This document shows positions 1 through 6,595 of a DNA stretch of 7,296 nt, one piece after another (position 1 is the stretch's first letter; each line of letters opens with the position of its first letter). Position numbers and translations under genes: made by a program. Origin of the DNA: Ruminiclostridium sp. (GTDB lineage: Bacteria; Bacillota; Clostridia; DSM-8532); contig DOHN01000031.1 in the NCBI GenBank assembly GCA_003535195.1, forward strand, positions 1 to 7,296, given 5' to 3'. The notes below the pieces were generated by a model. That model worked only from the letters and a program-made list of their open reading frames with translations. It did no database searches and was not told the DNA's origin.

Positions 1-109
1 CAATCCTGCTCCGCTGACGCACTGAAACATCACTCTGCCGCTTTTTGAAGGCATTATGGTTTTCGCTCACGAGTGAAGTTCTTCTTTAATTATACGCCGG
101 TCAAATTAC

Positions 110-147
110 ACAATTTGCCACAATCTTTTACAATTCACCATAATTGT
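110..147. repeat. 10-bp-phased ACAAT repeats with an overlapping inverted repeat
   Basis: ACAAT occurs at 110-114, 120-124 and 130-134, exactly 10 bases apart, and a related ATAAT follows at 140-144. The third copy is also the left arm of an inverted repeat, ACAATT (130-135) and AATTGT (142-147), with a 6-base spacer. These identities are read directly from the sequence. One-helical-turn spacing would put the motifs on one DNA face, which fits a regulator-binding site or curved DNA. That role is inference, and AT-rich leaders produce such patterns by chance. Confidence 0.4.
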
Positions 148-154
148 TTAGTAT
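127..154 (+). promoter_or_regulatory. Candidate sigma-A-type promoter overlapping the inverted repeat
   Basis: TTTACA (127-132, five of six matches to TTGACA) is followed 16 bases later by TAGTAT (149-154, four of six matches to TATAAT). The inverted repeat at 130-147 starts within the -35 box and fills most of the spacer, a common operator position. Both boxes are imperfect and the region is AT-rich, so this is only a candidate. Confidence 0.25.
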
Positions 155-165
155 TTATTCGGGAA

Positions 166-193
166 TTGACTGATATTGTCATATTTAGATCAT
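166..193 (+). promoter_or_regulatory. Second candidate promoter, closer to flgD
   Basis: TTGACT (166-171, five of six matches to the sigma-A -35) is followed 16 bases later by GATCAT (188-193, four of six matches to the -10), leaving a leader of about 28 bases before the flgD start. An alternative reading is CTGATAT (170-176), one mismatch from the CCGATAT -10 of flagellar sigma-28/SigD promoters. However, no good TAAA box sits about 15 bases upstream, where the sequence reads TATT at 152-155. Neither assignment is secure. Confidence 0.25.
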
Positions 194-215
194 TAGGTCT
201 TGATTAATTTTAAAT

Positions 216-222
216 GAGGTGA
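216..222 (+). promoter_or_regulatory. Ribosome binding site that sets the flgD start
   Basis: GAGGTGA lies five bases before ATG 228. The in-frame GTG at 219-221 is part of this Shine-Dalgarno sequence, so it is very unlikely to be the real start. Choosing ATG 228 shortens the longest possible reading by three residues. Confidence 0.8.
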
Positions 223-227
223 ACCAT

Positions 228-1037
228 ATGGGCGTCAACTCTGTTAATAATACATATGCCGCACCGGGCGCATCGGCGTCGGGTGCTTCCGCTACAAGGG
301 GCACCAGTGCGATGGGTAAGGACGAATTCCTGAATCTATTGATTACCCAGTTAAAGTACCAGGATCCCCTAAGCCCCATGGACAATACGGAGTATGTAGC
401 GCAGCTTGCTCAATTCAGCACGCTGGAGCAAATGAACAATATGTCCAACAGTCTTTCTTCTATGGAAGCCTTTTCCATGGTGGGCAAGATCATAACGGCG
501 GCTGTGGAGGACCCTGCTTCCGGCGAAATGAAAGATATTCAGGGAGTGGTGGATTCCGTCAAAATCAGATCGGGTGTAACCACATTGATTGTCGGAGGCC
601 AGGAAGTCAAGACGAGTGAAGTGACTTATGTCTTCGATAATGACAGGCAGAATCTGATCAGCCTTTCTTCCATGATCGGGCAGCAGTGCAAGGGCTATGT
701 CTATGACAGCTCCACGCTGGATGTCATTAATGTAGAAGGGACCGTAGCCGGCATACAGAAGGGCAGCTACGAGGATTATGCCATTGTGAACGGTTTCCAG
801 GGCAATGTAAATGCGATCCTGTCCGATGATTACAAGAAGTCCCAGACCATTTTGGAATACCTGAATGATCACATCGGTAAAGAAGTGGCACTGGAGATCA
901 TTGATAAAAATACCGGCAAAAAAGTGCCTATCGTTGCGGTTGTTGAATCCGCAGCCGAAGAAGGCGAAAACGTTAAAGCGACCCTTAACCAAGTCAGCGT
1001 ACCTGTTGATAGTATTTTCAGCATTATACAAAAGTAG
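228..1037 (+). CDS. flgD: Flagellar hook capping/assembly protein FlgD
   Basis: FlgD is the exported scaffold that caps the rod tip and growing hook and lets FlgE subunits polymerise; it is shed when the hook is complete. The protein is 269 residues. After a low-complexity Ala/Ser/Gly N-terminus (about 10-28) comes the capping domain (about 29-80), with family hallmarks MGKDEFLNLLITQLKYQDPL, NTEYVAQLAQFSTLEQMN and a following amphipathic helix. The standard FlgD continuation begins at V85-G86-K87. Residues 85-269 then look like three diverged copies of one module of about 50 residues, starting at VGK 85, IGQ 150 and IGK 216. Short FlgD proteins such as that of Bacillus subtilis lack the room for this. 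There is no signal peptide, as expected for a flagellar type III substrate. It is first in the apparent operon, 20 bases before flgE. The family is secure from the N-terminus and from the adjacent flgE; the repeat reading is my inference. Confidence 0.95.
   Translation: MGVNSVNNTYAAPGASASGASATRGTSAMGKDEFLNLLITQLKYQDPLSPMDNTEYVAQLAQFSTLEQMNNMSNSLSSMEAFSMVGKIITAAVEDPASGEMKDIQGVVDSVKIRSGVTTLIVGGQEVKTSEVTYVFDNDRQNLISLSSMIGQQCKGYVYDSSTLDVINVEGTVAGIQKGSYEDYAIVNGFQGNVNAILSDDYKKSQTILEYLNDHIGKEVALEIIDKNTGKKVPIVAVVESAAEEGENVKATLNQVSVPVDSIFSIIQK
480..1025 (+). repeat. Three tandem diverged modules within FlgD
   Basis: At protein level, module 1 spans residues 85-135 (480-632), module 2 spans 150-198 (675-821) and module 3 spans 216-266 (873-1025), giving a period of 65 to 66 residues. 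Each opens with V/I-G-K/Q after a short helix-like linker (ending SM, SM and DH). Each has an aspartate around position 11, a central hydrophobic step of the type GVV, GTV or AVV, and an alternating hydrophobic end such as SEVTYV, NVNAIL or DSIFSI. The pattern suits a small beta-barrel such as the Tudor-like domain known in FlgD. Similarity is weak at residue level and was aligned by eye. Confidence 0.5.
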
Positions 1038-1057
1038 AAGGATGGAGGAAATCTATT

Positions 1058-2413
1058 ATGATGAGATGTATGTTCTCCGGTGTTTCGAGTTTGAGAGCAC
1101 ACCAGGAAAAGATGGACGTAATCGGCAATAATATTGCAAACGTAAATACTGTAGGTTTTAAATCGGGACGTGTGACATTCAGTGATGTTTTCAGCCAGAC
1201 CATGAGCGGCGCATCGGCTCCCGATTCGAGCACCGGGCGTGCCGGAACCAACCCCAGGCAGATCGGTTTGGGCGTGGGCGTCCAGGCCATTGACACCATC
1301 ATGACCAGAGGCGGTACTGAAAGTACGGGAAATCAAACCGACCTGGCCATAAACGGCAATGGCTTCTTTATTGTACGGTCGGGCCACACCGGCTCCTATC
1401 TGTTTACAAGAGCAGGTAATTTTATCGTTGACAAAACCGGAAACCTGACTACCAGCGACGGTCTAAATGTATACGGCTGGATGGATTACGGCGGAAGGCA
1501 GCAGGCTGACGGAACCTATGAATTTGATATTGATAAGCCCGTGGAGGCCATCAACATATATTCTGATGCTTATAATAAGAGCAAAAATATTCTGGCGGCA
1601 AAGGCGACGGAATATGCGACCTTTGACGGCAATCTGGATTCCTCGGAGCCGGCAGTGAGTACTACCAGCAAAACCATGCCGACAACATATGATACTCAGT
1701 ACAGCACCACGCTGACCGTATATGACAGCCTGGGTGAAAGCTATGAGGTGCAGGTCAATCTCACCAAATGCTTTGTGGACGGCTCAGATGCCGCTGACCC
1801 TAAGACCGAATGGTTTTGGGAAATCCCCGCCAGTTCAGGCCTGAGTATTACCGACGGCAGCGGATTTTTGAGGTTTGACGGCAAAGGAAATCTGATAGGT
1901 GATGATGCTTTTCCTATCAAACAGTCCGTTAAATTTGAGCCGGGCAAGTCAGTGGGGTCGGCGCCATTTACTGTAGAAATCGATTTTACCAATATATCCA
2001 TGAGCAGTGCGGACAGCTCGGTTCAGAGCGACAGGGTGGACGGCTATCCCAGCGGAACCCTGGAAGATTTCAGCATTGGCAACGACGGCATTATTATGGG
2101 CGTGTACTCCAACGGGAAACAGCAGCCCCTGGGCATGATTGCAATGGCTGTCTTTGATAACCCTGCCGGCCTTGCCAAGAATGGATCCAATACATATGTG
2201 GCTACATCCAATTCAGGAGATTTTACCAACGGCGTTAAGGTTGGATCTGAGGGAAGCGGGGCTTTAAAAGCTGGAAGTCTGGAAATGTCCAATGTGGACC
2301 TGTCCAGTGAATTCAGTTCTCTCATTATTACCCAAAGAGGCTTCCAGGCCGGCAGCAGGGTTATCACAACCGCTGATGAAATGCTTCAGGAGCTGGTCAA
2401 TCTCAAGAGATAA
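1058..2413 (+). CDS. flgE: Flagellar hook protein FlgE
   Basis: FlgE is the subunit of the hook, the curved universal joint between rod and filament. The protein is 451 residues. The N-terminal rod/hook domain is clear: MMRCMFSGVSSLRAHQEKMD, then IGNNIANVNTVGFKSGRVTF (about 22-41), followed by PRQIGLGVGVQAIDT (66-80) and DLAINGNGFFIV (95-106). A FlaE-type middle region lies at about 160-300, and the C-terminal axial helix region (about 400-451) carries SLEMSNVDLSSEFSSLIITQ and ends VNLKR. FlgE is preferred over FlgF or FlgG because of the length, the middle domain and the position after flgD. Two cysteines occur, C4 and C238, in a family usually poor in them. The start is ATG 1058, with GGAGGAA (1044-1050) seven bases upstream; a second ATG follows at once. 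It lies 20 bases after flgD. Confidence 0.96.
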   Translation: MMRCMFSGVSSLRAHQEKMDVIGNNIANVNTVGFKSGRVTFSDVFSQTMSGASAPDSSTGRAGTNPRQIGLGVGVQAIDTIMTRGGTESTGNQTDLAINGNGFFIVRSGHTGSYLFTRAGNFIVDKTGNLTTSDGLNVYGWMDYGGRQQADGTYEFDIDKPVEAINIYSDAYNKSKNILAAKATEYATFDGNLDSSEPAVSTTSKTMPTTYDTQYSTTLTVYDSLGESYEVQVNLTKCFVDGSDAADPKTEWFWEIPASSGLSITDGSGFLRFDGKGNLIGDDAFPIKQSVKFEPGKSVGSAPFTVEIDFTNISMSSADSSVQSDRVDGYPSGTLEDFSIGNDGIIMGVYSNGKQQPLGMIAMAVFDNPAGLAKNGSNTYVATSNSGDFTNGVKVGSEGSGALKAGSLEMSNVDLSSEFSSLIITQRGFQAGSRVITTADEMLQELVNLKR

Positions 2414-2434
2414 TGAAAGCCTTTCATAAGCTTT

Positions 2435-2440
2435 AAGGAG
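2435..2440 (+). promoter_or_regulatory. Ribosome binding site that sets the start of flgK copy 1
   Basis: AAGGAG lies eight bases before ATG 2449. An in-frame GTG at 2440-2442 shares its first base with this site and cannot be served by it. ATG 2449 also gives the N-terminus usual for FlgK (MGSTFSGL). Confidence 0.8.
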
Positions 2441-2448
2441 TGAAAAAA

Positions 2449-3969
2449 ATGGGCTCAACCTTTAGCGGCCTTCAGCTCGCCAAGTCGGGTCTGTATACCA
2501 GTCAGACGGCCTTGAATACGACGGGGCACAATATTTCCAATGTCAATACGCAGGGCTATGTGCGCCAAAATGTCATATCCTGTGAGCAATATCCCCTGTC
2601 TTTTGGAAATAAGCAGATAGGCATGGGTGTTGAGGTCAGTACGGTCCGGCAGATGAGAAGCATTTTCCTGGACAATATCTATAGGCAGGAAAACAGCAGG
2701 CTGGGCTATTGGAATACTATGTCGGGCGCCGTAGAGGATATAGAGGAAGTTTTTGGAGAGCTTTCAAGCAACGATCTTGCCACCAGTCTCAGCGAATTCT
2801 TCTCGGGCTGGGATGAACTGTCCAAGGATGCTGATAACCTGATGGCCCGAGATCAGCTGTTGGAATATGGAATCAGCCTTGTGGATGTATTCGGCCAGAT
2901 CAACAAGCAGCTGGATCAGATCCAGAAGGATCTCGACGGTCAGATCGTTTCCCTGGTGGACGAGATCAACGTGGCTGCAAAAAGAATCGCTGAGCTGAAC
3001 GGGATTATCATAAAAGCTGAACTTAACGGTGACAACGCCAATGACTACAGGGACGAATTAAATTACCTGATTGACAAACTTTCAACTTACATGGATGTAG
3101 ATGTTTCGATAGACAGCGGCAACATGTACCGGGTCAGTATAAATGGCGCCAATCTGGTAAACGGGATCCACTACCAGCAATTGGTCTGTGGAACCAGGCT
3201 CGCCAACGGCACTTTCAACACAGTGGTGTGGGAAAGGTCCGGCATTGAGGTGAAGCTGGATTCAGGGAAGCTTTTAGGTCTGATTGAGGCAAGAGGCCAT
3301 GTTGTCGGAGGGAAGGGCAGCATTGATAACGGTTCTCCCGACGAGTCGGGTGTTTTGGAAGCCGACGTCGATGCCGATTCAGATCTGTTTAATTTTATGG
3401 GCAGCTCTTCCAATCTAATTCCTGAAATTAGAAAAGGCCTGAATATGCTGGTGAGCCTTTTGACCAGAAAAGTGAACGCCATTCACAGGAGCGGCATCGG
3501 GCTGGATGGGAGCACAGGCCTTGACTTTTTTGTCAAAATCAATGAGGATCTACCCTTTGAAGCCGGCAATATCAAGGTCAACGAGGAGCTGGAAGACAGC
3601 GCAAAAATTGCGGCCTCACAAACGGGTGACAGCGGTGACGGATCCAATGCAAACCGTATTGTAAAATTCGGTGAAGAAAAATATTATCAGTACAACGGTG
3701 TAAAAACCACCGTAGACGACTTTTTTTCTCTCGTCATCGATTGGGTCGGAATAAAGGGACAGGAGGCCGAGACCTTTTCTCTGAACCAGGGTACGCTGGT
3801 GGAGGAGACATTCAACCAAAAAAAGGCTTTGTCCGAGGTTTCCATGGATGAAGAGATGTCAAACCTGATTCGATATCAGCATGCCTACAACGCCTCTGCG
3901 CAAGTGCTTAATACCATGGACGGCATGTTAGACAGAATAATTAATCAGATGGGACTGGTGGGGAGGTAA
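2449..3969 (+). CDS. flgK: Flagellar hook-associated protein FlgK (HAP1), copy 1
   Basis: FlgK forms the first ring of the hook-filament junction. The protein is 506 residues, a usual length. N-terminal axial motifs are SGLYTSQTALNTTGHNISN and NTQGYVRQ (to about 40), then GMGVEVSTVRQMRSIFLDN (58-76). A central helical part contains KAELNGDNANDYRDELNYLI (189-208), and the C-terminal axial helix (about 464-500) has SMDEEMSNLIRYQHAYNASA and VLNTMDGMLDRIINQ. Both ends needed for assembly are intact. Between LIEARG (278-283) and IPEIRKGLNML (324-334) there is an insertion of roughly 40 residues rich in Asp, Glu, Gly and Ser (about 283-323), where many FlgK proteins run almost directly on. The gene is 35 bases after flgE and 6 bases before a second flgK. 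The family is secure. Which copy plays the standard HAP1 role cannot be decided here, but this one keeps the commoner GHNISN motif. Confidence 0.92.
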   Translation: MGSTFSGLQLAKSGLYTSQTALNTTGHNISNVNTQGYVRQNVISCEQYPLSFGNKQIGMGVEVSTVRQMRSIFLDNIYRQENSRLGYWNTMSGAVEDIEEVFGELSSNDLATSLSEFFSGWDELSKDADNLMARDQLLEYGISLVDVFGQINKQLDQIQKDLDGQIVSLVDEINVAAKRIAELNGIIIKAELNGDNANDYRDELNYLIDKLSTYMDVDVSIDSGNMYRVSINGANLVNGIHYQQLVCGTRLANGTFNTVVWERSGIEVKLDSGKLLGLIEARGHVVGGKGSIDNGSPDESGVLEADVDADSDLFNFMGSSSNLIPEIRKGLNMLVSLLTRKVNAIHRSGIGLDGSTGLDFFVKINEDLPFEAGNIKVNEELEDSAKIAASQTGDSGDGSNANRIVKFGEEKYYQYNGVKTTVDDFFSLVIDWVGIKGQEAETFSLNQGTLVEETFNQKKALSEVSMDEEMSNLIRYQHAYNASAQVLNTMDGMLDRIINQMGLVGR

Positions 3970-3975
3970 TAGTCT

Positions 3976-5514
3976 ATGAACCCTTTTTATGGTTTAAATA
4001 TCGCAATGAAGGGCCTGTATGCAAGTCAGCAGGGCATCTATGTAACTGATCATAACATCAGCAATGCGGAAGCGACAGGCTATTCCAGGCAGATCATCTC
4101 CCAGCAGGCTTCAACCCCTCTCAAGACTGGTAATGGCAAAGGTATGATGGGTACGGGGGTCGATGTCCTTACCGTCATGCGAATGCGGGATCAGTTCTTG
4201 GATAACAGATACTGGGAACAGAATGTTCTGTATGGAGAATGGAATATCAAGAGCAGTGCCCAGTCCGAACTGGAATTGATTGTGAATGAGGTACCGGAAA
4301 ATGGGCTGCTAAAAGTGCTCAACGGCCTTTACGATGCGCTGGAAGGTCTCAGCAACGACCCCAGCAACGAGCAGAGCCGATCGGTGGTCATTGAGAATGC
4401 CCAGTCCTTTTGCCAGTACCTGCGGAATGCGTCATCGGATTTGGACAGTCTCAGGGAGGATTATAACAGCAATATTAAGGTGAAGGTCAATCAAATGAAT
4501 TCCCTTTCACGGCAGATATCTGACTTAAATGAGATGATCTATAAGGCAGAGCTCGACGGAAGCATTGCCAATGATTTAAGAGACCAAAGGACAGTTGTTA
4601 TTGATCAATTGTCAACAATTGCCGATATAAAAGTTAACGAGGTTCAAGCGGGAACCCTGCCCAACGGAGTAAAGGATATCAGGATGCAGATTACCCTGGA
4701 TGGGATATGCCTTGTAAACCATTTTGACTACCGGGAACTGGAATGCTACGGCATAGAGGACGGATCGGCCGCGAACGGCATGTATGGCATAAGGTGGGCG
4801 GATACCGGAATGGATGTGGATATAGAAGGCGGAGAATTAAAGGGCTATTTGGATCTAAGGGATATGGATGGAACTAATGGAACCTATAAGGGCATTCTGT
4901 ATTTTAAAAACAGGCTGGATAATTTCGCCCGTACTTTTGCAAAGGCTTTCAATGAGGGAATATTCGCAGATGGCAACAAATATACCAATGGGCATGTGGA
5001 CGGTACGACCCTTGATGGAGAAACCGGCATAGGCTTTTTCTCCTTCAACGGCCTTTCAACGGCGGATTTTACGGCTGTCGATACGGATCTGGATGCAAGG
5101 TATGACCATATAACCGCTGCCAATATATCCATAACCTCCGATATAAAAGATGATCTGAATAAGATCGCAGCCGCCTCTGCCGGAGGTGAAGCCGAGAACA
5201 GTGAAAATTTACGTGCCCTGATTGATATTTTTTATGATACCAGGGTCTTTAAGGAAGGAACTCCGGAATATTATATTGGTTCTGTCACCGCAACTATGGG
5301 CGTGGTTGCTCAATATGCCGAGAGGCTGAATAAAAGCTATGACAGTGTAATTGCTCAAACGGAGAAAAAAAGACTTTCGGTGTCCGGAGTATCTCTAAAC
5401 GAAGAGACGACCAATCTGGTTAAATTTCAACAGGCCTATAGCGCTGCCGCCCAAGTGATCAGCGTGCTGGATGAAATTCTGGATGTCACCATCAACGGAC
5501 TGGGTGCCGGTTAA
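3976..5514 (+). CDS. flgK: Flagellar hook-associated protein FlgK (HAP1), copy 2
   Basis: This is a second complete HAP1-type junction protein of 512 residues. The N-terminus reads MNPFYGLNIAMKGLYASQQG, then HNISNAEATGYSRQ (26-39) and GTGVDVLTVMRMRDQFLDNR (59-78). The middle carries IYKAELDGSIANDLRDQRTV (188-207) and ELKGYLDLRD (287-296). The C-terminus has SGVSLNEETTNLVKFQQAYS (470-489) and AAQVISVLDEILDVTING. The two copies align along their ends but differ greatly in the middle and in DNA sequence, so this is an old duplication or an independently acquired paralogue rather than a recent repeat. Copy 2 has D25 where copy 1 has G26, and AEAT where many FlgK proteins have a version of ANTP. 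The start ATG 3976 is eight bases after GGGAGGT (3961-3967), which overlaps the last codons and stop of copy 1, so translational coupling is likely. Function as a junction protein is inferred from homology. Confidence 0.9.
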   Translation: MNPFYGLNIAMKGLYASQQGIYVTDHNISNAEATGYSRQIISQQASTPLKTGNGKGMMGTGVDVLTVMRMRDQFLDNRYWEQNVLYGEWNIKSSAQSELELIVNEVPENGLLKVLNGLYDALEGLSNDPSNEQSRSVVIENAQSFCQYLRNASSDLDSLREDYNSNIKVKVNQMNSLSRQISDLNEMIYKAELDGSIANDLRDQRTVVIDQLSTIADIKVNEVQAGTLPNGVKDIRMQITLDGICLVNHFDYRELECYGIEDGSAANGMYGIRWADTGMDVDIEGGELKGYLDLRDMDGTNGTYKGILYFKNRLDNFARTFAKAFNEGIFADGNKYTNGHVDGTTLDGETGIGFFSFNGLSTADFTAVDTDLDARYDHITAANISITSDIKDDLNKIAAASAGGEAENSENLRALIDIFYDTRVFKEGTPEYYIGSVTATMGVVAQYAERLNKSYDSVIAQTEKKRLSVSGVSLNEETTNLVKFQQAYSAAAQVISVLDEILDVTINGLGAG

Positions 5515-5526
5515 GGGAGGATTACC

Positions 5527-6582
5527 ATGAGGGTTACCAATAGTATGATGACCTATAACGTACTGCGTAATATCAATTCCAATTCAAGCAGGCTGGATAA
5601 GATTCTGCAGCAGACTACAAGCGAAAAGAAGGTCAATGTGGCATCGGATGATCCCGTAGCTGCCGCCAGAATTTTGAAGCTGCGAAGTTACCTTTCCAAG
5701 GTGGAGCAGTATGAAAAAAACACCGATGACGCTTTGTCCTGGATCGGCATCTCTGAATCGACCCTTAACAATGTAAATGAAACGATCCAACGAATCCGTT
5801 ACCTTACGGTGGAAGCTTCCAACTCCACAGTAGGAGATGAAGATGCAGAAAAAATAAAGTCTGAGATTTTGGAGCTTAGGGCAAACCTTCTTGACCTGGC
5901 AAACTCAAGCTATTCCGGCAGATATATTTTTGCCGGCTATGATACGGATAAAAAACCTTTTGCAACAGAAACCACCGCTGTCGGAGAAAAAATTCTGTAC
6001 AGAGGCCAGTATTTATCGCTGGGCGGGGTGGTCCCGGCCAGTGTTTCAGACAGTGATTACGAAGCTTTCGTTCTGGCTAATGCGGCCAACAGGGTAACAG
6101 GGGACAAACAGGAGATTGAGTACAGAATAGGATCATCAAACCAGATCTCGATTAATGAAGAAGGTTTTGAAGTATTCGGCAGCAACGGAGAAGGCCTTTT
6201 TGACACTATCACAAAGCTGCAATTGGCTCTTGAAGGAGAAACCTCTTATAAGACAGCCGAATACAGCGAAGGCCCTCCTGCAAGCGCTACAATTGTTACC
6301 TATGAGCTCAAAATCGACAGTGTGCTGAGCGATCTGGATAAAGATCTAAACCGGATGCTCACCTCCAGGGCGGAGCTGGGGGCAAAATACAATTATCTCG
6401 GGCTTGTCCAGAAGCGTTTGAGCAGCAATAGCACAGTCTTTACAGAATTATTGAGCAAGAATGAAGATATAGACCTCGACAAGGCGGCCATCGAACTGAT
6501 GTCTGCAAAAACAGTTTACCAGGCATCTTTGGCATCCGGCGCACAGGTCATACAGAACAGTTTACTGGATTTTATCCGTTAG
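5527..6582 (+). CDS. flgL: Flagellar hook-associated protein FlgL (HAP3)
   Basis: FlgL forms the second junction ring, between FlgK and flagellin, and is related to flagellin. The protein is 351 residues. The N-terminal D0/D1 region is textbook: MRVTNSMMTYNVLRNINSNS, a helix with SRLDKILQQTTSEKKVNVAS, DDPVAAARILKLRS (41-54), then EQYEKNTDDALSWIGISEST (60-79) and SSYSGRYIFAGYDT (127-140). The C-terminal helix contains DLDKAAIELMSAKTVYQASL (316-335) and ends ASGAQVIQNSLLDFIR. FlgL is preferred over flagellin because of the MRVTNSMM start, the RYIFAG motif, the LLDFIR end and the position after flgK. The start ATG 5527 is six bases after GGGAGG (5515-5520), which follows the flgK copy 2 stop directly. 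The gap to flgK copy 2 is 12 bases. No anomaly is seen. Confidence 0.95.
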   Translation: MRVTNSMMTYNVLRNINSNSSRLDKILQQTTSEKKVNVASDDPVAAARILKLRSYLSKVEQYEKNTDDALSWIGISESTLNNVNETIQRIRYLTVEASNSTVGDEDAEKIKSEILELRANLLDLANSSYSGRYIFAGYDTDKKPFATETTAVGEKILYRGQYLSLGGVVPASVSDSDYEAFVLANAANRVTGDKQEIEYRIGSSNQISINEEGFEVFGSNGEGLFDTITKLQLALEGETSYKTAEYSEGPPASATIVTYELKIDSVLSDLDKDLNRMLTSRAELGAKYNYLGLVQKRLSSNSTVFTELLSKNEDIDLDKAAIELMSAKTVYQASLASGAQVIQNSLLDFIR

Positions 6583-6595
6583 GAGGGATTTTTGA

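Larger units (their letters stand above)
1..227. promoter_or_regulatory. Non-coding leader upstream of the flagellar operon
   Basis: No supportable gene lies here. The + strand frames close early, with stops at 15-17, 23-25 and 46-48. The short open stretch ending at TGA 46-48 could be the tail of an upstream gene, but its roughly 15 residues match nothing I recognise. A minus-strand ATG at 54-52 is open to the left edge but has no ribosome binding site. From about base 80 the composition turns strongly AT-rich, as expected for a promoter region. I see no convincing terminator: the only hairpin near the left end is a 4-bp stem (36-39 with 50-53) and no T-run follows it. Confidence 0.6.

Noticed and set aside
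1..54. Minus-strand ATG at 54-52 open to the left edge, a possible divergent gene
   Set aside because: Only about 18 codons are visible, there is no Shine-Dalgarno sequence upstream of it, and no recognisable motif.
214..222. Tiny ATG-AGG-TGA reading frame overlapping the flgD ribosome binding site
   Set aside because: It has no ribosome binding site of its own and is best explained as the Shine-Dalgarno sequence GAGGTGA happening to follow AT.
369..1031. Long open frame on the minus strand opposite flgD (220 codons)
   Set aside because: It lies wholly antisense to a secure gene, its translation matches no family I recognise, and I see no evidence for its expression.
2415..2434. Short inverted repeats in the flgE-flgK gap (GAAAG/CTTTC and AAAGC/GCTTT)
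   Set aside because: Stems are only 5 bp, mutually exclusive, and without a T-run, so neither a terminator nor a control hairpin is supported.
4601..4621. Clustered palindromes TTGATCAA and two CAATTG separated by TCAA
   Set aside because: They could form a small hairpin, but they lie in conserved flgK coding sequence (around residues 209-216) with no nearby gene boundary or T-run.
4621..4628. GCCGATAT, a perfect match to a sigma-28 -10 element, inside flgK copy 2
   Set aside because: No TAAA box lies about 15 bases upstream, and the bases encode an ordinary Ala-Asp-Ile stretch, so it is probably chance.
5138..5144. CCGATAT, a second sigma-28-like -10, inside flgK copy 2
   Set aside because: No suitable -35 at the right distance, and the coding sequence explains it.
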